Of a stretch of DNA of 64,000 nucleotides, positions 53,356-63,578 are shown piece after piece. A program made the position numbers and the translations under genes. Location: contig UCLB01000007.1 of NCBI GenBank assembly GCA_900473205.1, positions 248,001 through 312,000 on the forward strand, given 5' to 3'. This DNA comes from Hyphomicrobiales bacterium (GTDB taxonomy: Bacteria; Pseudomonadota; Alphaproteobacteria; Rhizobiales; Rhizobiaceae). The notes below the pieces were generated by a model. It worked only from the letters and a program-made list of their open reading frames with translations, was not told where the DNA came from and did no database searches. Each line of letters starts with the position of its first letter. The first letter of the stretch is position 1.

Positions 53356-54441
53356 ATGGTGAAAAAAACGCGTGTCCTGATTGTTGATGATTCTGCCAGT
53401 GTACGTCAGACACTGACGGCGGTGCTTGAGGCCGATCCTGCCATAGAGGTGATCGGCGCAGCGTCCGATCCCTATATGGCTGCCAAGAAGATACAGGAAG
53501 ATTTGCCTGATGTGATCACGCTGGATGTGGAAATGCCGCGAATGGACGGCATTACCTTTCTCCGCAAAATCATGTCGCAACATCCGATTCCCGTGGTCAT
53601 GTGTTCTTCACTGACGGAAGCAGGCTCGGAAACCCTGCTTCAGGCACTGGAAGCCGGGGCCGTAGACATCATTCTGAAACCACGCATCGGCGCTGCCGAT
53701 CATCTGGCAGAATCGGCTCTGCGCATTTGCGAAGTCGTGAAAAGTGCTGCCCATGCGCGAGTAACGGGCGTCAAGGCTGCACGGTCTGCGGCTGCGAGTG
53801 GACCGCAAGCCAAACTGACAGCAGATGCCGTTCTGCCTCCGCCCTCCGGGCGAGCCATGGCGCGAACGACAGAAATGGTCGTCTGCGTCGGCGCCTCGAC
53901 CGGCGGCACGGAGGCCTTGCGTGAGATGCTGGAAAAACTGCCTGCCAATTCACCGGGCATGGTCATCGTCCAGCATATGCCGGAAAAATTCACCGCAGCC
54001 TTTGCCAGACGTCTGAACACGCTTTGTGAGGTCGAGATCAAGGAAGCGGAGGATGGCGACCCGGTTCTGCGTGGCCATGTGCTGATTGCTCCCGGCGACA
54101 AGCATATGCTGCTGGAACGGCAGGGCGCACGCTATTATGTTTCCGTTCGAAACGGCCCCCTCGTCTCCCGTCACCGCCCCTCGGTCGATGTGCTTTTCCG
54201 CTCGGCTGCTCGCTCCGCAGGCTCCAACGCTATGGGTGTGATCATGACGGGAATGGGCGATGATGGCGCGCGTGGGATGCTTGAAATGCATCAGGCTGGC
54301 GCTTTCACCGTCGCGCAGGATGAAGCGTCGTCCGTTGTCTTTGGCATGCCCAAAGAAGCCATCGCTCACGGCGGCGTCGATAAAACCGTTCCGCTAGATC
54401 ATATCGCCCGTGAAATCCTGTCGGAAGACCGTCGCCGCTAA
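53356..54441 (+). CDS. cheB: chemotaxis response regulator and methylesterase CheB
   Basis: This 361-residue protein has a receiver domain with Asp57 ([13 protein letters not shown]), then a ~45-residue Ala-rich linker and the methylesterase domain with the catalytic triad: Ser in [10 protein letters not shown] (~178), His in [15 protein letters not shown] (~205) and Asp in [11 protein letters not shown] (~300). It removes methyl groups from receptors and deamidates Gln. It ends the chemotaxis operon; a short hairpin follows. No CheD, CheC or CheZ gene was seen in the window. Confidence 0.92.
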   Translation: MVKKTRVLIVDDSASVRQTLTAVLEADPAIEVIGAASDPYMAAKKIQEDLPDVITLDVEMPRMDGITFLRKIMSQHPIPVVMCSSLTEAGSETLLQALEAGAVDIILKPRIGAADHLAESALRICEVVKSAAHARVTGVKAARSAAASGPQAKLTADAVLPPPSGRAMARTTEMVVCVGASTGGTEALREMLEKLPANSPGMVIVQHMPEKFTAAFARRLNTLCEVEIKEAEDGDPVLRGHVLIAPGDKHMLLERQGARYYVSVRNGPLVSRHRPSVDVLFRSAARSAGSNAMGVIMTGMGDDGARGMLEMHQAGAFTVAQDEASSVVFGMPKEAIAHGGVDKTVPLDHIAREILSEDRRR

Positions 54442-54498
54442 CCGGAAGTAGCCCTGCAATCTTCAGTCCCTGTTAACCATATTGGTTAATGATTGATG

Positions 54499-54518
54499 AG
54501 CGCCATGATTCTGGCGCT
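54499..54518 (+). terminator. hairpin after cheB
   Basis: AGCGCCA-tgattc-TGGCGCT is a perfect 7-bp stem 58 bases after the cheB stop. It probably ends the chemotaxis transcript, but there is no clean T run. Confidence 0.5.
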
Positions 54519-54560
54519 TCACATGGGCGATGAGCGCCGCACCCATTACGGGATATGGTT

Positions 54561-55253
54561 ATGGCGGTTATTACTTTCGCAAATACTAAGGGCGGCGCTG
54601 GCAAAACGACGGCAGTTCTACTGCTGGCTTCGGAACTGGCACGCCGCGGACTGAAGATTTGCGTTATCGATACTGATCCGCAGCGCTGGCTTTCCAAGTG
54701 GCGGGAAGCAGCCGACTATCGTGTCGACCTCTCCGTCATCACCTATGTTTCGGCATCCAGCCTGCAGCAACATGTCTTGGACAACCGCAGAAAATTCGAC
54801 CACGTCATCATCGATCTCCCCGGCGCCCAGTCTCCCCTTCTGGCGACAGCGGTTGGCCTTTCCAACCATGTGCTGATACCCGTCCAGGGAAGCACCATGG
54901 ATGCGCAAGGCGGGGCGCAGGTTCTTGAACTCCTACGCTATCTCGACGATCGCGCCTCCATCAAAATCCCCCATTCCGTCGTCCTCTCCCGCGTCAATTC
55001 CATGGTCACAACGCGCGCGCTTCTGGCGGCAAAGGCACTCTTGGCAAAACGCGACGTGAACGTGCTGAACACACCTATCATCGAACGCGCCGCCTTCCGG
55101 GACATGTTCGAATTCGGCGGCTACCTCCACATGATGAGCCCGTCGCAGGTCAGCAACCTCGACAAAGCCCTGCAAAATGCAAACGCATTTGCCGAAGACG
55201 TCCTTAGGCTTCTGCCAGCGCAGTCAATCGCGAGATATTCTTCGGCGGCTTGA
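54561..55253 (+). CDS. ParA/VirC1-like ATPase, no ParB partner
   Basis: This 230-residue ATPase has the deviant Walker A TKGGAGKTTAVLLL (~7-20) and the Walker A' DTDPQRWLSKWRE (~39-51), plus a Walker B-like VIIDLPGAQS. The later part (IIERAAFRDMFEFGGYLHMM) resembles VirC1 and solitary ParA proteins rather than RepA or chromosomal ParA. No ParB-like gene adjoins it. Start 54561 follows GGGATA; ATG 54555 is an alternative. It stands 119 bp after cheB on the same strand. ParA homologues next to chemotaxis genes (ParC, PpfA) position receptor arrays, but here the role is open. Confidence 0.82.
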   Translation: MAVITFANTKGGAGKTTAVLLLASELARRGLKICVIDTDPQRWLSKWREAADYRVDLSVITYVSASSLQQHVLDNRRKFDHVIIDLPGAQSPLLATAVGLSNHVLIPVQGSTMDAQGGAQVLELLRYLDDRASIKIPHSVVLSRVNSMVTTRALLAAKALLAKRDVNVLNTPIIERAAFRDMFEFGGYLHMMSPSQVSNLDKALQNANAFAEDVLRLLPAQSIARYSSAA

Positions 55254-55265
55254 GATTCCTGCCGA

Positions 55266-55991
55266 TTACCCACCCGGCTTGAATTGAGCGGTAACCACAT
55301 GGCGATTGCCGGGATAGGTCAGTTGCACATAGGTCACCGGCCCGTTCGGCCCCCAGGTCAAACGTTCGATCAAAAGGCACGCATCTTTTGGGGAAATGTC
55401 GAGGTTCTTCGTCTCTTTCGGTCCCGCGGTGATCGCCTGAATGCGATGTTCGGCGGTCGTCCAGGGAATTTGCGACAATAGCCAGGGGCCGGGCGCCAGG
55501 CTTTCGAAATCGAAATCGACGGCTTGCGGCACCGCTGCCAGACTGATGAGGCGCTCCTCCAGGCAAAATGGCTGTTCACCCGCATAGTGCAGGCATGTCA
55601 CCTCAATCACGGCATGCGGCTTGGACAGGGTGAGGCGGGTGCTGTCCTCTGCGCTCGCCTGCCGCTTCTTCAGCGACAGCACCTTGTATTGGTAAGCGAG
55701 GTTCAGAGAACGGACCTCTTCCTTGATGTCGTGGATATCAAGAATTGCGGATTGGGCGCGTGGCTGCGTTACGAAGCTACCGGATTTCTTGCGGCGCTCG
55801 ATCAGGCCGGATTTGGCAAGCTGGCTCATGACCTTGTTGACGGTCATGCGGGAACAGGAATAGGCCGCAGCCATGTCCACCTCAAACGGAAGCCTATGGC
55901 CAGGCTGCCATTCTCCGGACATGATGCGACCTTCGATGTCGTTCAATATGCGCTGGTGCAGGGTTTCATCCCTGCTGGTGTCTTTTGTCAC
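55266..55991 (-). CDS. hutC: histidine utilisation repressor HutC (GntR family)
   Basis: This 241-residue regulator has the GntR winged helix (RILNDIEGRIMSGEWQPGHRLPFEVDMAAAYSCSRMTVNKVMSQLAKSGLIERRKKSGSF, about 14-72) and a UTRA ligand-binding domain (PHAVIEVTCLHYAGEQPFCLEERLISL, GPVTYVQLTYPG). HutC proteins bind urocanate and repress the hut genes. The start is GTG 55991. It lies after hutF on the same strand, 63 bp away. The matching GTNTANAC operator is between hutF and hutI. Confidence 0.88.
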   Translation of the reverse strand: MTKDTSRDETLHQRILNDIEGRIMSGEWQPGHRLPFEVDMAAAYSCSRMTVNKVMSQLAKSGLIERRKKSGSFVTQPRAQSAILDIHDIKEEVRSLNLAYQYKVLSLKKRQASAEDSTRLTLSKPHAVIEVTCLHYAGEQPFCLEERLISLAAVPQAVDFDFESLAPGPWLLSQIPWTTAEHRIQAITAGPKETKNLDISPKDACLLIERLTWGPNGPVTYVQLTYPGNRHVVTAQFKPGG

Positions 55992-56054
55992 GCGTGATCG
56001 CTCTCAATGAAATCCAAGCGATAGACCTAACTCAAACCGTGTGAAACGGGAACA

Positions 56055-57401
56055 TCAGCGCGACAGAAGATCAGCCATTGCCGCATGAAACCGGCGAGAA
56101 ATCTCTGCGCGGCGAACATGCTTCCCACCTTCGACCTGTTTGCGCCCCGCAGACCAGACAGCATCCACGGTGACACCGCCAGCAAACACCCAGTGGTCAA
56201 GCAATCTGTCCTCGGAGAGATAGGGCACCGCACTCGTGTCCAGCGCCACCATATCGGCCGTACCGCCTTCTGCGAGTCCGCATTTGGATTGAAGCGCGGC
56301 ATTGCCGCCCAAGAGCGCCTGTTCGAACAGCTTGCGCCCTGTGGAACCGCCCGCATCGGCCACCACATTACGCGCCCGCAGTGCCAGACGCTGTGAATAT
56401 TCCAGCATTCGCAACTCTTCCGGCACGGAGATCAGGATGTTCGAATCCGACCCGATACCGTAACGGCCACCGTCTGCAAGGAAGGACGGCGCAGGGAAAA
56501 CGCCGTCACCCAGATTGGCTTCGGTTATGGGGCACAGCCCTGCAACAGCACCACTTCTTGCCATTCTGCGCGTTTCGTCGGCAGTCATATGTGTTGCGTG
56601 GATCAGGCACCAGCGATCATCGACAGGCGCGTGGTCGAAGAGCCATTCGACAGGCCTTGCGCCCGACCATGCAACGCAATCTTCAACCTCTTTCACTTGC
56701 TCGGCAACGTGAATGTGGATCGGCCCACCGGCGGCGAGCGGAAGGATGGCCTCAAGTTCTGCACCCGTTACTGCACGCAGACTGTGTGGGGCTATGCCGA
56801 GAACACCGCCCGGCAAACCAGCCACTACACTGGCGGCGCCCTCCATCAGCCGCCCATAGCTTTCGACGGAATGAATGAAGCGCCGTTGCCCCTCGATAGG
56901 TGCCTGACCGCCAAACCCGGAATGGGCGTACAAGACCGGCAGTAACGTCAGACCGATACCGGTGGCAGCACTGGCAGCCCCGATGCGTTCCGCCATCTCG
57001 GCGATATTAGCGTAATGAGAACCGTCTTGATCATTGTGCAGATAATGAAACTCGCCGACACGGCAGTAACCGGCTTCGAGCATTTCCATATAGAGCTGTG
57101 CTGCGACCGCCTCGACATGATCCGGCGTCATGGACAGGGCAAACTTGTACATGACGGTGCGCCAGCTCCAGAAGCTGTCGTCGGCAGGCCCACGGATTTC
57201 GGCCAGGCCCGCCATTGCCCGCTGGAAGGCGTGGCTGTGCAGGTTGGGCATGGCTGGCAGCAACACGGATTTTCGGTCATCGCCGGGTTGCGGCTCAACA
57301 CCCACCGTCAGCGAATGGATCGTTCCGTCCATGATCTCGAAACGCACGTCACGCGCCCATCCACTGGTCAAGAGTGCGGATTTTGCATGGATCGCGTTCA
57401 T
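56055..57401 (-). CDS. hutF: formimidoylglutamate deiminase HutF
   Basis: This 448-residue amidohydrolase has the metal motif NLHSHAFQRAMAG (His ~54, 56), a second His in HIHVAEQ (~232), HATHM (~270) and the Asp in GIGSDSNILIS (~320). It converts N-formimino-L-glutamate to N-formyl-L-glutamate plus ammonia, which HutG then cleaves. This makes the pathway here the five-step formylglutamate route rather than the HutG formiminoglutamase route. It is divergent from hutI. Confidence 0.9.
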   Translation of the reverse strand: MNAIHAKSALLTSGWARDVRFEIMDGTIHSLTVGVEPQPGDDRKSVLLPAMPNLHSHAFQRAMAGLAEIRGPADDSFWSWRTVMYKFALSMTPDHVEAVAAQLYMEMLEAGYCRVGEFHYLHNDQDGSHYANIAEMAERIGAASAATGIGLTLLPVLYAHSGFGGQAPIEGQRRFIHSVESYGRLMEGAASVVAGLPGGVLGIAPHSLRAVTGAELEAILPLAAGGPIHIHVAEQVKEVEDCVAWSGARPVEWLFDHAPVDDRWCLIHATHMTADETRRMARSGAVAGLCPITEANLGDGVFPAPSFLADGGRYGIGSDSNILISVPEELRMLEYSQRLALRARNVVADAGGSTGRKLFEQALLGGNAALQSKCGLAEGGTADMVALDTSAVPYLSEDRLLDHWVFAGGVTVDAVWSAGRKQVEGGKHVRRAEISRRFHAAMADLLSR

Positions 57402-57479
57402 TCAACTCTCTCCAATCATGGACCGATTAGACCGCCAATTCGCGGCGATTTCAATTTTTGTCTTGCCAAGACGCCTATT

Positions 57480-57491
57480 ATGTATAGACAT
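57480..57491. promoter_or_regulatory. HutC-type operator between hutF and hutI
   Basis: ATGTATAGACAT contains GTATAGAC, an exact match to the GT-N-TA-N-AC consensus of HutC-subfamily GntR operators. It is nearly palindromic and sits 30 bp before the hutI start and 79 bp before hutF, so one site can control both directions. Confidence 0.7.
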
Positions 57492-57520
57492 GTTATCGAC
57501 AAATGAAAGGCGTAAATCTG

Positions 57521-58780
57521 ATGCCCGGAAATAATTTTTCGAAAAACAGGACCGCTGATGCGTCACCAAGCCTGTGGCTCAACGCCCGCATCGCGACGCT
57601 CGACGCTAAGAAAACAGGCCTCGGCGTGATCGAAAATGGTGCTGTTGCCGTGAGAGACGGACGGATTGCTTGGGTGGGCGAAGTAGATGCTGTGCCAGCC
57701 GATATGGCGCAGGGCGTGACCGTTCACGATCTCGGCGGGCGCTGGCTGACACCCGCTCTGATCGACTGCCACACCCACCTCGTCTATGGCGGCAATCGCG
57801 CCCGCGAATTTGAAATGCGCCTTGAGGGCGCGACCTATGAAGAGGTGGCGCGCGCCGGTGGGGGCATCGTTTCGTCCGTCAAGGCAACCAACGCACTCTC
57901 TGTAGATGAACTTGTAGAGGCGGCACTGCCTCGTCTCGACACACTCCTGTCCGAGGGCGTGACAACTATTGAGATCAAATCCGGCTATGGCCTGAATATC
58001 GATGCCGAACTGCGCATGCTGAAAGCCGCCCGCATGCTGGAAACGATCCGGCCAGTCCGCGTCGTCACCTCCTATCTGGCTGCCCACGCTGTGCCGGTCG
58101 AGTACACAGGCCGCAACGCTGATTATATCGATGAAGTCGTGCTTCCGGGTCTGCGGCAGGGTCACGCGGAGAGGCTGATCGATGCGGTCGATGGTTTCAG
58201 CGAGGGGATCGCATTCTCGCCAAACGAAATCGCTCGCGTGTTCGATGAAGCCGAGGCTCTGGGCCTTCCCGTCAAACTCCACGCGGAGCAGCTTTCCGAT
58301 CTCGGCGGTGCGAAGCTCGCCGCCTCCTATGGCGCGCTCTCGGCAGATCATCTGGAATATCTGGACGAAGACGGCGCGCGTGCGATGGCGGAAGCCGGAA
58401 CGGTTGCGGTGCTGCTGCCCGGCGCTTTCTACGCCATCAACGAAACGCGCAAGCCGCCAGTCGCTGCCCTTCGTGCAGCGGGCACGCGCATTGCAATTGC
58501 CACCGATAGCAACCCCGGCACATCCCCGCTCACCTCGCTGCTTTTGACCATGAACATGTCGGCGACCCTGTTTCGCCTCACCGTCGATGAGTGCATCGCC
58601 GGTGCGACACGCGAAGCGGCCCGCGCGCTGGGTCTGCTGGACGAAACCGGCACGATCGAGGTCGGAAAGTCGGCGGACTTCGCCGTCTGGTCAATCGAAA
58701 GCCCAGCCGAGCTTGTCTATCGCATCGGCTTCAATCCGCTTTTCACACATGTTTTCAAGGGAAAGAGAATAGATCGATGA
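57521..58780 (+). CDS. hutI: imidazolonepropionase HutI
   Basis: This 419-residue amidohydrolase has the metal motif [12 protein letters not shown] (His ~82, 84), [26 protein letters not shown] (His ~249) and [11 protein letters not shown] (Asp ~324). It opens imidazolonepropionate to formiminoglutamate. ATG 57521 follows GAAAGG; the ATG at 57503 has no ribosome site. It overlaps the hutH gene by four bases (ATGA), which starts the hutIHGUD operon. Confidence 0.92.
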   Translation: MPGNNFSKNRTADASPSLWLNARIATLDAKKTGLGVIENGAVAVRDGRIAWVGEVDAVPADMAQGVTVHDLGGRWLTPALIDCHTHLVYGGNRAREFEMRLEGATYEEVARAGGGIVSSVKATNALSVDELVEAALPRLDTLLSEGVTTIEIKSGYGLNIDAELRMLKAARMLETIRPVRVVTSYLAAHAVPVEYTGRNADYIDEVVLPGLRQGHAERLIDAVDGFSEGIAFSPNEIARVFDEAEALGLPVKLHAEQLSDLGGAKLAASYGALSADHLEYLDEDGARAMAEAGTVAVLLPGAFYAINETRKPPVAALRAAGTRIAIATDSNPGTSPLTSLLLTMNMSATLFRLTVDECIAGATREAARALGLLDETGTIEVGKSADFAVWSIESPAELVYRIGFNPLFTHVFKGKRIDR

Positions 58781-60312
58781 CCATCACCCTCACGCCTGGC
58801 TACGTTTCCCTGAAAGAGCTGGAGCAGATTTACTGGACAGGCGAGCCCGCCCGTCTCGACCGCTCCTTCGACGCGGGCATCGAAAAGGCCGCAGCCCGCA
58901 TTGCCGAGATTGCAGCGGGCAATGCGCCTGTCTATGGCATCAACACGGGCTTCGGCAAACTGGCGAGCATCAAGATCGATGCTGCCGACGTCGCCACCCT
59001 GCAGCGCAACCTCATCCTTTCCCATTGCTGCGGCGTCGGCCAACCGCTGGCGGACAACATCGTGCGTCTGATCATGGCGTTGAAGCTGATCTCGCTGGGG
59101 CGTGGTGCATCCGGCACGCGGCTTGACCTGGTGCGACTGATCGAAGCCATGCTGGAAAAGGGCGTGACCCCGGTCATTCCGGAAAAGGGCTCCGTCGGCG
59201 CGTCCGGTGACCTAGCGCCGCTGGCCCATATGGCTGCGGTTATGATGGGCGAAGGGGAGGCTTTCTTCGGTGGCGAGCGGCTGAATGGCCGCACAGCACT
59301 GGAACGGGCCGGTCTCACACCCGTCATTCTAGCCGCCAAGGAAGGCCTTGCGCTCATCAACGGCACGCAGGTCTCCACAGCGCTTGCGCTGGCCGGATTG
59401 TTCCGCGCCCACCGCGCCGCGCAATCGGCCCTGATTACCGGCGCTCTTTCCACCGATGCCGCCATGGGCTCGTCTGCGCCTTTCCATCCCGATATCCACA
59501 CGCTTCGTGGCCACAAGGGCCAGATCGATGCGGCGTCTGCCTTACGCGGCCTGCTCAAAGGCTCGGTCATCCGCGACAGCCACATCGAAGGCGATGAGCG
59601 CGTTCAGGATCCCTATTGCATCCGCTGCCAGCCGCAGGTCGATGGCGCCTGCCTCGATCTTCTGCGCTCGGTTGCCCGCACGCTCGAAATCGAGGCCAAC
59701 GCGGTAACGGACAATCCGCTGGTGCTTTCGGACAATTCCGTCGTTTCCGGCGGCAATTTTCACGCCGAACCGGTGGCCTTTGCCGCCGACCAGATCGCGC
59801 TCGCCATCTGCGAAATCGGTGCGATTGCACAGCGCCGTATTGCGCTGCTGGTTGATCCAGCGCTCAGCTACGGGCTGCCGGCGTTTCTCGCCAAGAAGCC
59901 CGGCCTTAACTCCGGCCTGATGATTGCCGAGGTGACGTCTGCCGCGCTGATGTCTGAAAACAAGCAGATGTCGCATCCGGCTTCTGTCGATTCCACGCCG
60001 ACATCGGCCAACCAGGAAGACCATGTCTCCATGGCCTGCCATGGTGCCCGCCGCCTGTTGCAGATGACCGACAATCTTTTCTCCATCATCGGCATCGAAG
60101 CGCTGACGGCGGCGCAAGGCATCGATTTCCGTGCGCCGCTTACCACCAGCCCGGAACTGACCAATGCCATCGCTGCAATCCGCAAAGTCGTGCCGACACT
60201 GGAAATCGACCGCTACATGGCCAACGACCTGAAGGCGGCCAGCGACCTAATCGCCACCGGTGCGCTCAACGCTGCGGTTTCTTCGGGCATTCTTCCGGTT
60301 CTGGAGGCGTAA
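58777..60312 (+). CDS. hutH: histidine ammonia-lyase HutH
   Basis: This 511-residue lyase has the MIO-forming Ala142-Ser143-Gly144 in [16 protein letters not shown], at the position of the characterised bacterial enzyme. The fold motifs [11 protein letters not shown] (~53), [14 protein letters not shown] and [17 protein letters not shown] are all present. It removes ammonia from histidine to give urocanate. The frame extends back to 58591 inside hutI; ATG 58777 overlaps the hutI stop and is used. Confidence 0.94.
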   Translation: MTITLTPGYVSLKELEQIYWTGEPARLDRSFDAGIEKAAARIAEIAAGNAPVYGINTGFGKLASIKIDAADVATLQRNLILSHCCGVGQPLADNIVRLIMALKLISLGRGASGTRLDLVRLIEAMLEKGVTPVIPEKGSVGASGDLAPLAHMAAVMMGEGEAFFGGERLNGRTALERAGLTPVILAAKEGLALINGTQVSTALALAGLFRAHRAAQSALITGALSTDAAMGSSAPFHPDIHTLRGHKGQIDAASALRGLLKGSVIRDSHIEGDERVQDPYCIRCQPQVDGACLDLLRSVARTLEIEANAVTDNPLVLSDNSVVSGGNFHAEPVAFAADQIALAICEIGAIAQRRIALLVDPALSYGLPAFLAKKPGLNSGLMIAEVTSAALMSENKQMSHPASVDSTPTSANQEDHVSMACHGARRLLQMTDNLFSIIGIEALTAAQGIDFRAPLTTSPELTNAIAAIRKVVPTLEIDRYMANDLKAASDLIATGALNAAVSSGILPVLEA

Positions 60313-61131
60313 ATGAGCGTCTTTGAAGTCAAACAGGGTTCATCACCCGTTATTCTCGGTTTTCCACACACCGGTACCGACGTTCCGTCTGCGATCTGGG
60401 ATCGACTGAACGACACCGGTCGTCTGCTCGCCGATACCGACTGGCACATCCACCGCCTCTATGACGGCCTGCTGCCTGACGTGACGACCGTGCGCGCCAC
60501 CTTCCACCGCTACGTCATCGATGCCAATCGCGACCCTGAAGGCTCAAGCCTTTATCCCGGCCAGAACACCACGGGCCTTATTCCGGATACGGATTTCGAC
60601 GGCCTATCCATCTGGAAAGATAATCAGAAGCCGACGGAAGCGGATATCGCCGCACGTCTGGCCGAGTTCCATGCACCCTATCACGCGGCGTTTTTGGCAG
60701 AAGTCGAGCGGGTCAAGGCAATTCATGGGATGGCCATTATCTATGATTGCCACTCCATTCGCTCGCATATCCCGTTCCTCTTTGAAGGCAAGCTGCCGGA
60801 CTTTAACGTCGGCACGGATATGGGCAAGACCTGCGATCCGGCTATCGAAGCGGCAACGTTCGACGTGGCCTCCAAGGCCAAGGGTTACACCAGCATTCTC
60901 AACGGTCGCTTCAAGGGCGGTTGGACGACACGCCATTACGGCAGGCCGGGGACCGGAGTTCACGCCATCCAAATGGAACTGGCGCAGTCCACCCATTTGA
61001 CAACCGAAGCTGCACCCTTTGCTTATGACGAAGCCAAGGCCGAGAAGCTCCGCCTTCATCTCAAAGACATTCTTGCGCGCATCGAAGCGTTCGCGCTGAC
61101 ACTTTCTACACAAAAAGGGGAAACGAAATGA
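60313..61131 (+). CDS. hutG: N-formylglutamate deformylase HutG
   Basis: This 272-residue enzyme of the N-formylglutamate amidohydrolase family has [65 protein letters not shown] and [29 protein letters not shown]. It cleaves formylglutamate to formate and glutamate. Its ATG directly follows the hutH stop, and its stop overlaps the hutU start by four bases. Confidence 0.92.
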   Translation: MSVFEVKQGSSPVILGFPHTGTDVPSAIWDRLNDTGRLLADTDWHIHRLYDGLLPDVTTVRATFHRYVIDANRDPEGSSLYPGQNTTGLIPDTDFDGLSIWKDNQKPTEADIAARLAEFHAPYHAAFLAEVERVKAIHGMAIIYDCHSIRSHIPFLFEGKLPDFNVGTDMGKTCDPAIEAATFDVASKAKGYTSILNGRFKGGWTTRHYGRPGTGVHAIQMELAQSTHLTTEAAPFAYDEAKAEKLRLHLKDILARIEAFALTLSTQKGETK

Positions 61132-62801
61132 CCAATCCTCGTCACAACATTCGCGACGTGCGCGCTGCTCGCGGCACCGAACTGACGGCAAAATCCTGGA
61201 TGACCGAAGCGCCGCTGCGCATGCTGATGAACAATCTCGACCCTGAAGTGGCGGAAAACCCGCATGAGCTGGTGGTTTATGGCGGCATTGGCCGTGCCGC
61301 CCGCACCTGGGCGGATTTCGACAAGATTGTCGAAACGCTACGTGACCTCAACGAAGACGAAACGCTGATGGTGCAGTCCGGCAAGCCGGTCGGCGTGTTC
61401 CGCACGCACAAGGATGCGCCGCGCGTTCTCATCGCCAACTCCAATCTCGTGCCGCATTGGGCAACCTGGGACCATTTTAACGAGCTGGATAAGAAGGGTC
61501 TTGCCATGTATGGCCAGATGACCGCTGGCTCGTGGATCTATATCGGCAGCCAAGGCATCGTACAGGGCACCTATGAGACTTTCGTGGAGGCCGGTCGCCA
61601 GCATTATGGCGGTGACCTCACGGGCAAATGGGTATTGACCGGTGGCCTTGGCGGCATGGGTGGTGCCCAGCCACTCGCCGCCGTCATGGCCGGTGCCTGC
61701 TGCCTTGCTATCGAATGCAATCCCGATTCCATCGATTTCCGCCTGCGCACCCGCTATGTCGATGCGCGCGCCGAAACGCTTGATGAAGCAATGGAAATGA
61801 TCCAGCGCTGGACCGCCGCTGGTGAGGCCAAATCGGTCGGCCTTCTCGGTAACACCGCAGAAATCCTGCCGGAAATGGTTCGTCGCGGCATCCGTCCGGA
61901 TATGGTCACAGATCAGACCTCCGCACATGATCCCATCAATGGTTATCTGCCCAAGGGCTGGACGATGGCTGAGTGGAAGGACAAGCGCGAAAGCGATCCG
62001 AAAGCGGTTGAGACTGCGGCGCGTGCCTCCATGCGCGAACATGTCGAAGCGATGATCGCCTTCCAGGACATGGGCATCCCAACCTTCGACTACGGTAACA
62101 ACATCCGGCAGGTTGCCAAAGACGAAGGCCTCGAGAATGCCTTCGCCTTTCCGGGCTTCGTACCGGCCTATATCCGCCCGTTGTTCTGCCGAGGCATCGG
62201 CCCGTTCCGCTGGGCCGCACTCTCGGGCGATCCGGAAGATATTCGCAAGACCGACGCCAAGGTCAAGGAACTGACGCCCGGCAATAAGCACCTGCACAAC
62301 TGGCTGGACATGGCCGCCGAACGCATCGCTTTTCAGGGCCTGCCTGCACGCATCTGCTGGGTCGGCCTGGGTGATCGCCACCGCCTTGGTCTGGCTTTCA
62401 ACGAAATGGTCAAGAATGGCGAACTTTCCGCCCCCGTCGTCATTGGCCGCGACCATCTCGATTCAGGCTCCGTCGCCTCACCTAACCGCGAGACGGAAGC
62501 CATGAAGGACGGCTCGGACGCCGTGTCCGACTGGCCGCTTCTGAACGCGCTACTCAACACCGCGTCAGGCGCGACATGGGTTTCCTTGCACCATGGCGGC
62601 GGCGTCGGCATGGGCTTTTCTCAGCACTCAGGTGTGGTCATCTGCTGTGACGGCTCGGACGATGCCGCCCGTCGTATCGAGCGGGTGCTGTGGAACGACC
62701 CCGCCACCGGCGTCATGCGCCATGCCGATGCGGGCTATGACATCGCGCTGGATTGCGCCAAGGAAAAGGGTCTGCGCCTGCCCGGCATTCTGGGAAACTG
62801 A
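61128..62801 (+). CDS. hutU: urocanate hydratase HutU
   Basis: This 557-residue NAD-dependent hydratase has the same length as characterised urocanases. The NAD-binding region [31 protein letters not shown] (~168-198) and the Cys-containing [31 protein letters not shown] are visible. It converts urocanate to imidazolonepropionate. It overlaps hutG by 4 bp; hutD starts seven bases later. Confidence 0.94.
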   Translation: MTNPRHNIRDVRAARGTELTAKSWMTEAPLRMLMNNLDPEVAENPHELVVYGGIGRAARTWADFDKIVETLRDLNEDETLMVQSGKPVGVFRTHKDAPRVLIANSNLVPHWATWDHFNELDKKGLAMYGQMTAGSWIYIGSQGIVQGTYETFVEAGRQHYGGDLTGKWVLTGGLGGMGGAQPLAAVMAGACCLAIECNPDSIDFRLRTRYVDARAETLDEAMEMIQRWTAAGEAKSVGLLGNTAEILPEMVRRGIRPDMVTDQTSAHDPINGYLPKGWTMAEWKDKRESDPKAVETAARASMREHVEAMIAFQDMGIPTFDYGNNIRQVAKDEGLENAFAFPGFVPAYIRPLFCRGIGPFRWAALSGDPEDIRKTDAKVKELTPGNKHLHNWLDMAAERIAFQGLPARICWVGLGDRHRLGLAFNEMVKNGELSAPVVIGRDHLDSGSVASPNRETEAMKDGSDAVSDWPLLNALLNTASGATWVSLHHGGGVGMGFSQHSGVVICCDGSDDAARRIERVLWNDPATGVMRHADAGYDIALDCAKEKGLRLPGILGN

Positions 62802-62807
62802 ACCTCG

Positions 62808-63359
62808 ATGAAAATACTGCGGGCCAGTGACTACAAGCATATGCCGTGGAAAAACGGCAAGGGAGAGACGGCGGAGATCGCCGTCTTTCCTCCAGATGCC
62901 TCCATCGAGACTTTCGACTGCCGTATCAGCATGGCCTCGGTTGTCGAGGACGGCGCTTTTTCTACTTTCGACAACGTCGACCGAACTTTGATTGTCTTAG
63001 ACGGAGAGGGCATTGTGCTTTCCGTCGAAGGATCAAACCCAGTTGAGTTGCGTCCAGATTCACCACCCCACAGCTTCGCCGCCGACGCACCCACAACAGC
63101 AACGCTGCTGGGTGGGCCCATCACCGATCTCAACATCATGACACGCCGTGGCAAGTCGGAGTGCAGCGTCCGCCGCCAAACAGCAAAGCCCGTCCAGGCC
63201 GGCGATGAGGGCGTGACATTGGTGTTTGCGCTTGATGAATGCACCAAAGGTGGGCTTCCACTGCTGGCCCGCTATGATTCCATCAACCTTGAGCCGGGCG
63301 AGTTGGTGGCGCTTGATCTAAATGAAAACGCCGCCATTCTTGTAATCGAGGTGCACTAG
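62808..63359 (+). CDS. hutD: HutD family protein
   Basis: This 183-residue bicupin-type protein has the HutD pattern YKHMPWKNGKGETAEIAVFPP (~10-31), DCRISMASVVEDGAFSTF and LGGPITDLNIMTRRGK (~103-118). HutD proteins are found in hut operons and are thought to limit urocanate build-up or govern hut activity, but the molecular reaction is not known. It is the last gene of the operon; no terminator hairpin was seen after it. Confidence 0.88.
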   Translation: MKILRASDYKHMPWKNGKGETAEIAVFPPDASIETFDCRISMASVVEDGAFSTFDNVDRTLIVLDGEGIVLSVEGSNPVELRPDSPPHSFAADAPTTATLLGGPITDLNIMTRRGKSECSVRRQTAKPVQAGDEGVTLVFALDECTKGGLPLLARYDSINLEPGELVALDLNENAAILVIEVH

Positions 63360-63578
63360 TCAGCACTTTATCCAAGGCACATTAACTGCCGGTGAGGACG
63401 ATCATCCTAGTTGGAAGATCAGTCGTTCGTAGCTCGGCATATCCCCGGAAGGTCGAAAGCAGGTTTGCACGCTGTAACGATTGATCGCTCAAAACCGGTC
63501 ACCAAATGATCCGCCTTACAATAAATTTTGAAACGGTGCCGCCGCAATATCGGCGCCACCGCTTTAGCAATCCTAAAA

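Noticed and set aside
61338-62456. 372-codon minus-strand frame inside hutU
   Set aside because: It is an antisense shadow of a certain gene with no family features.
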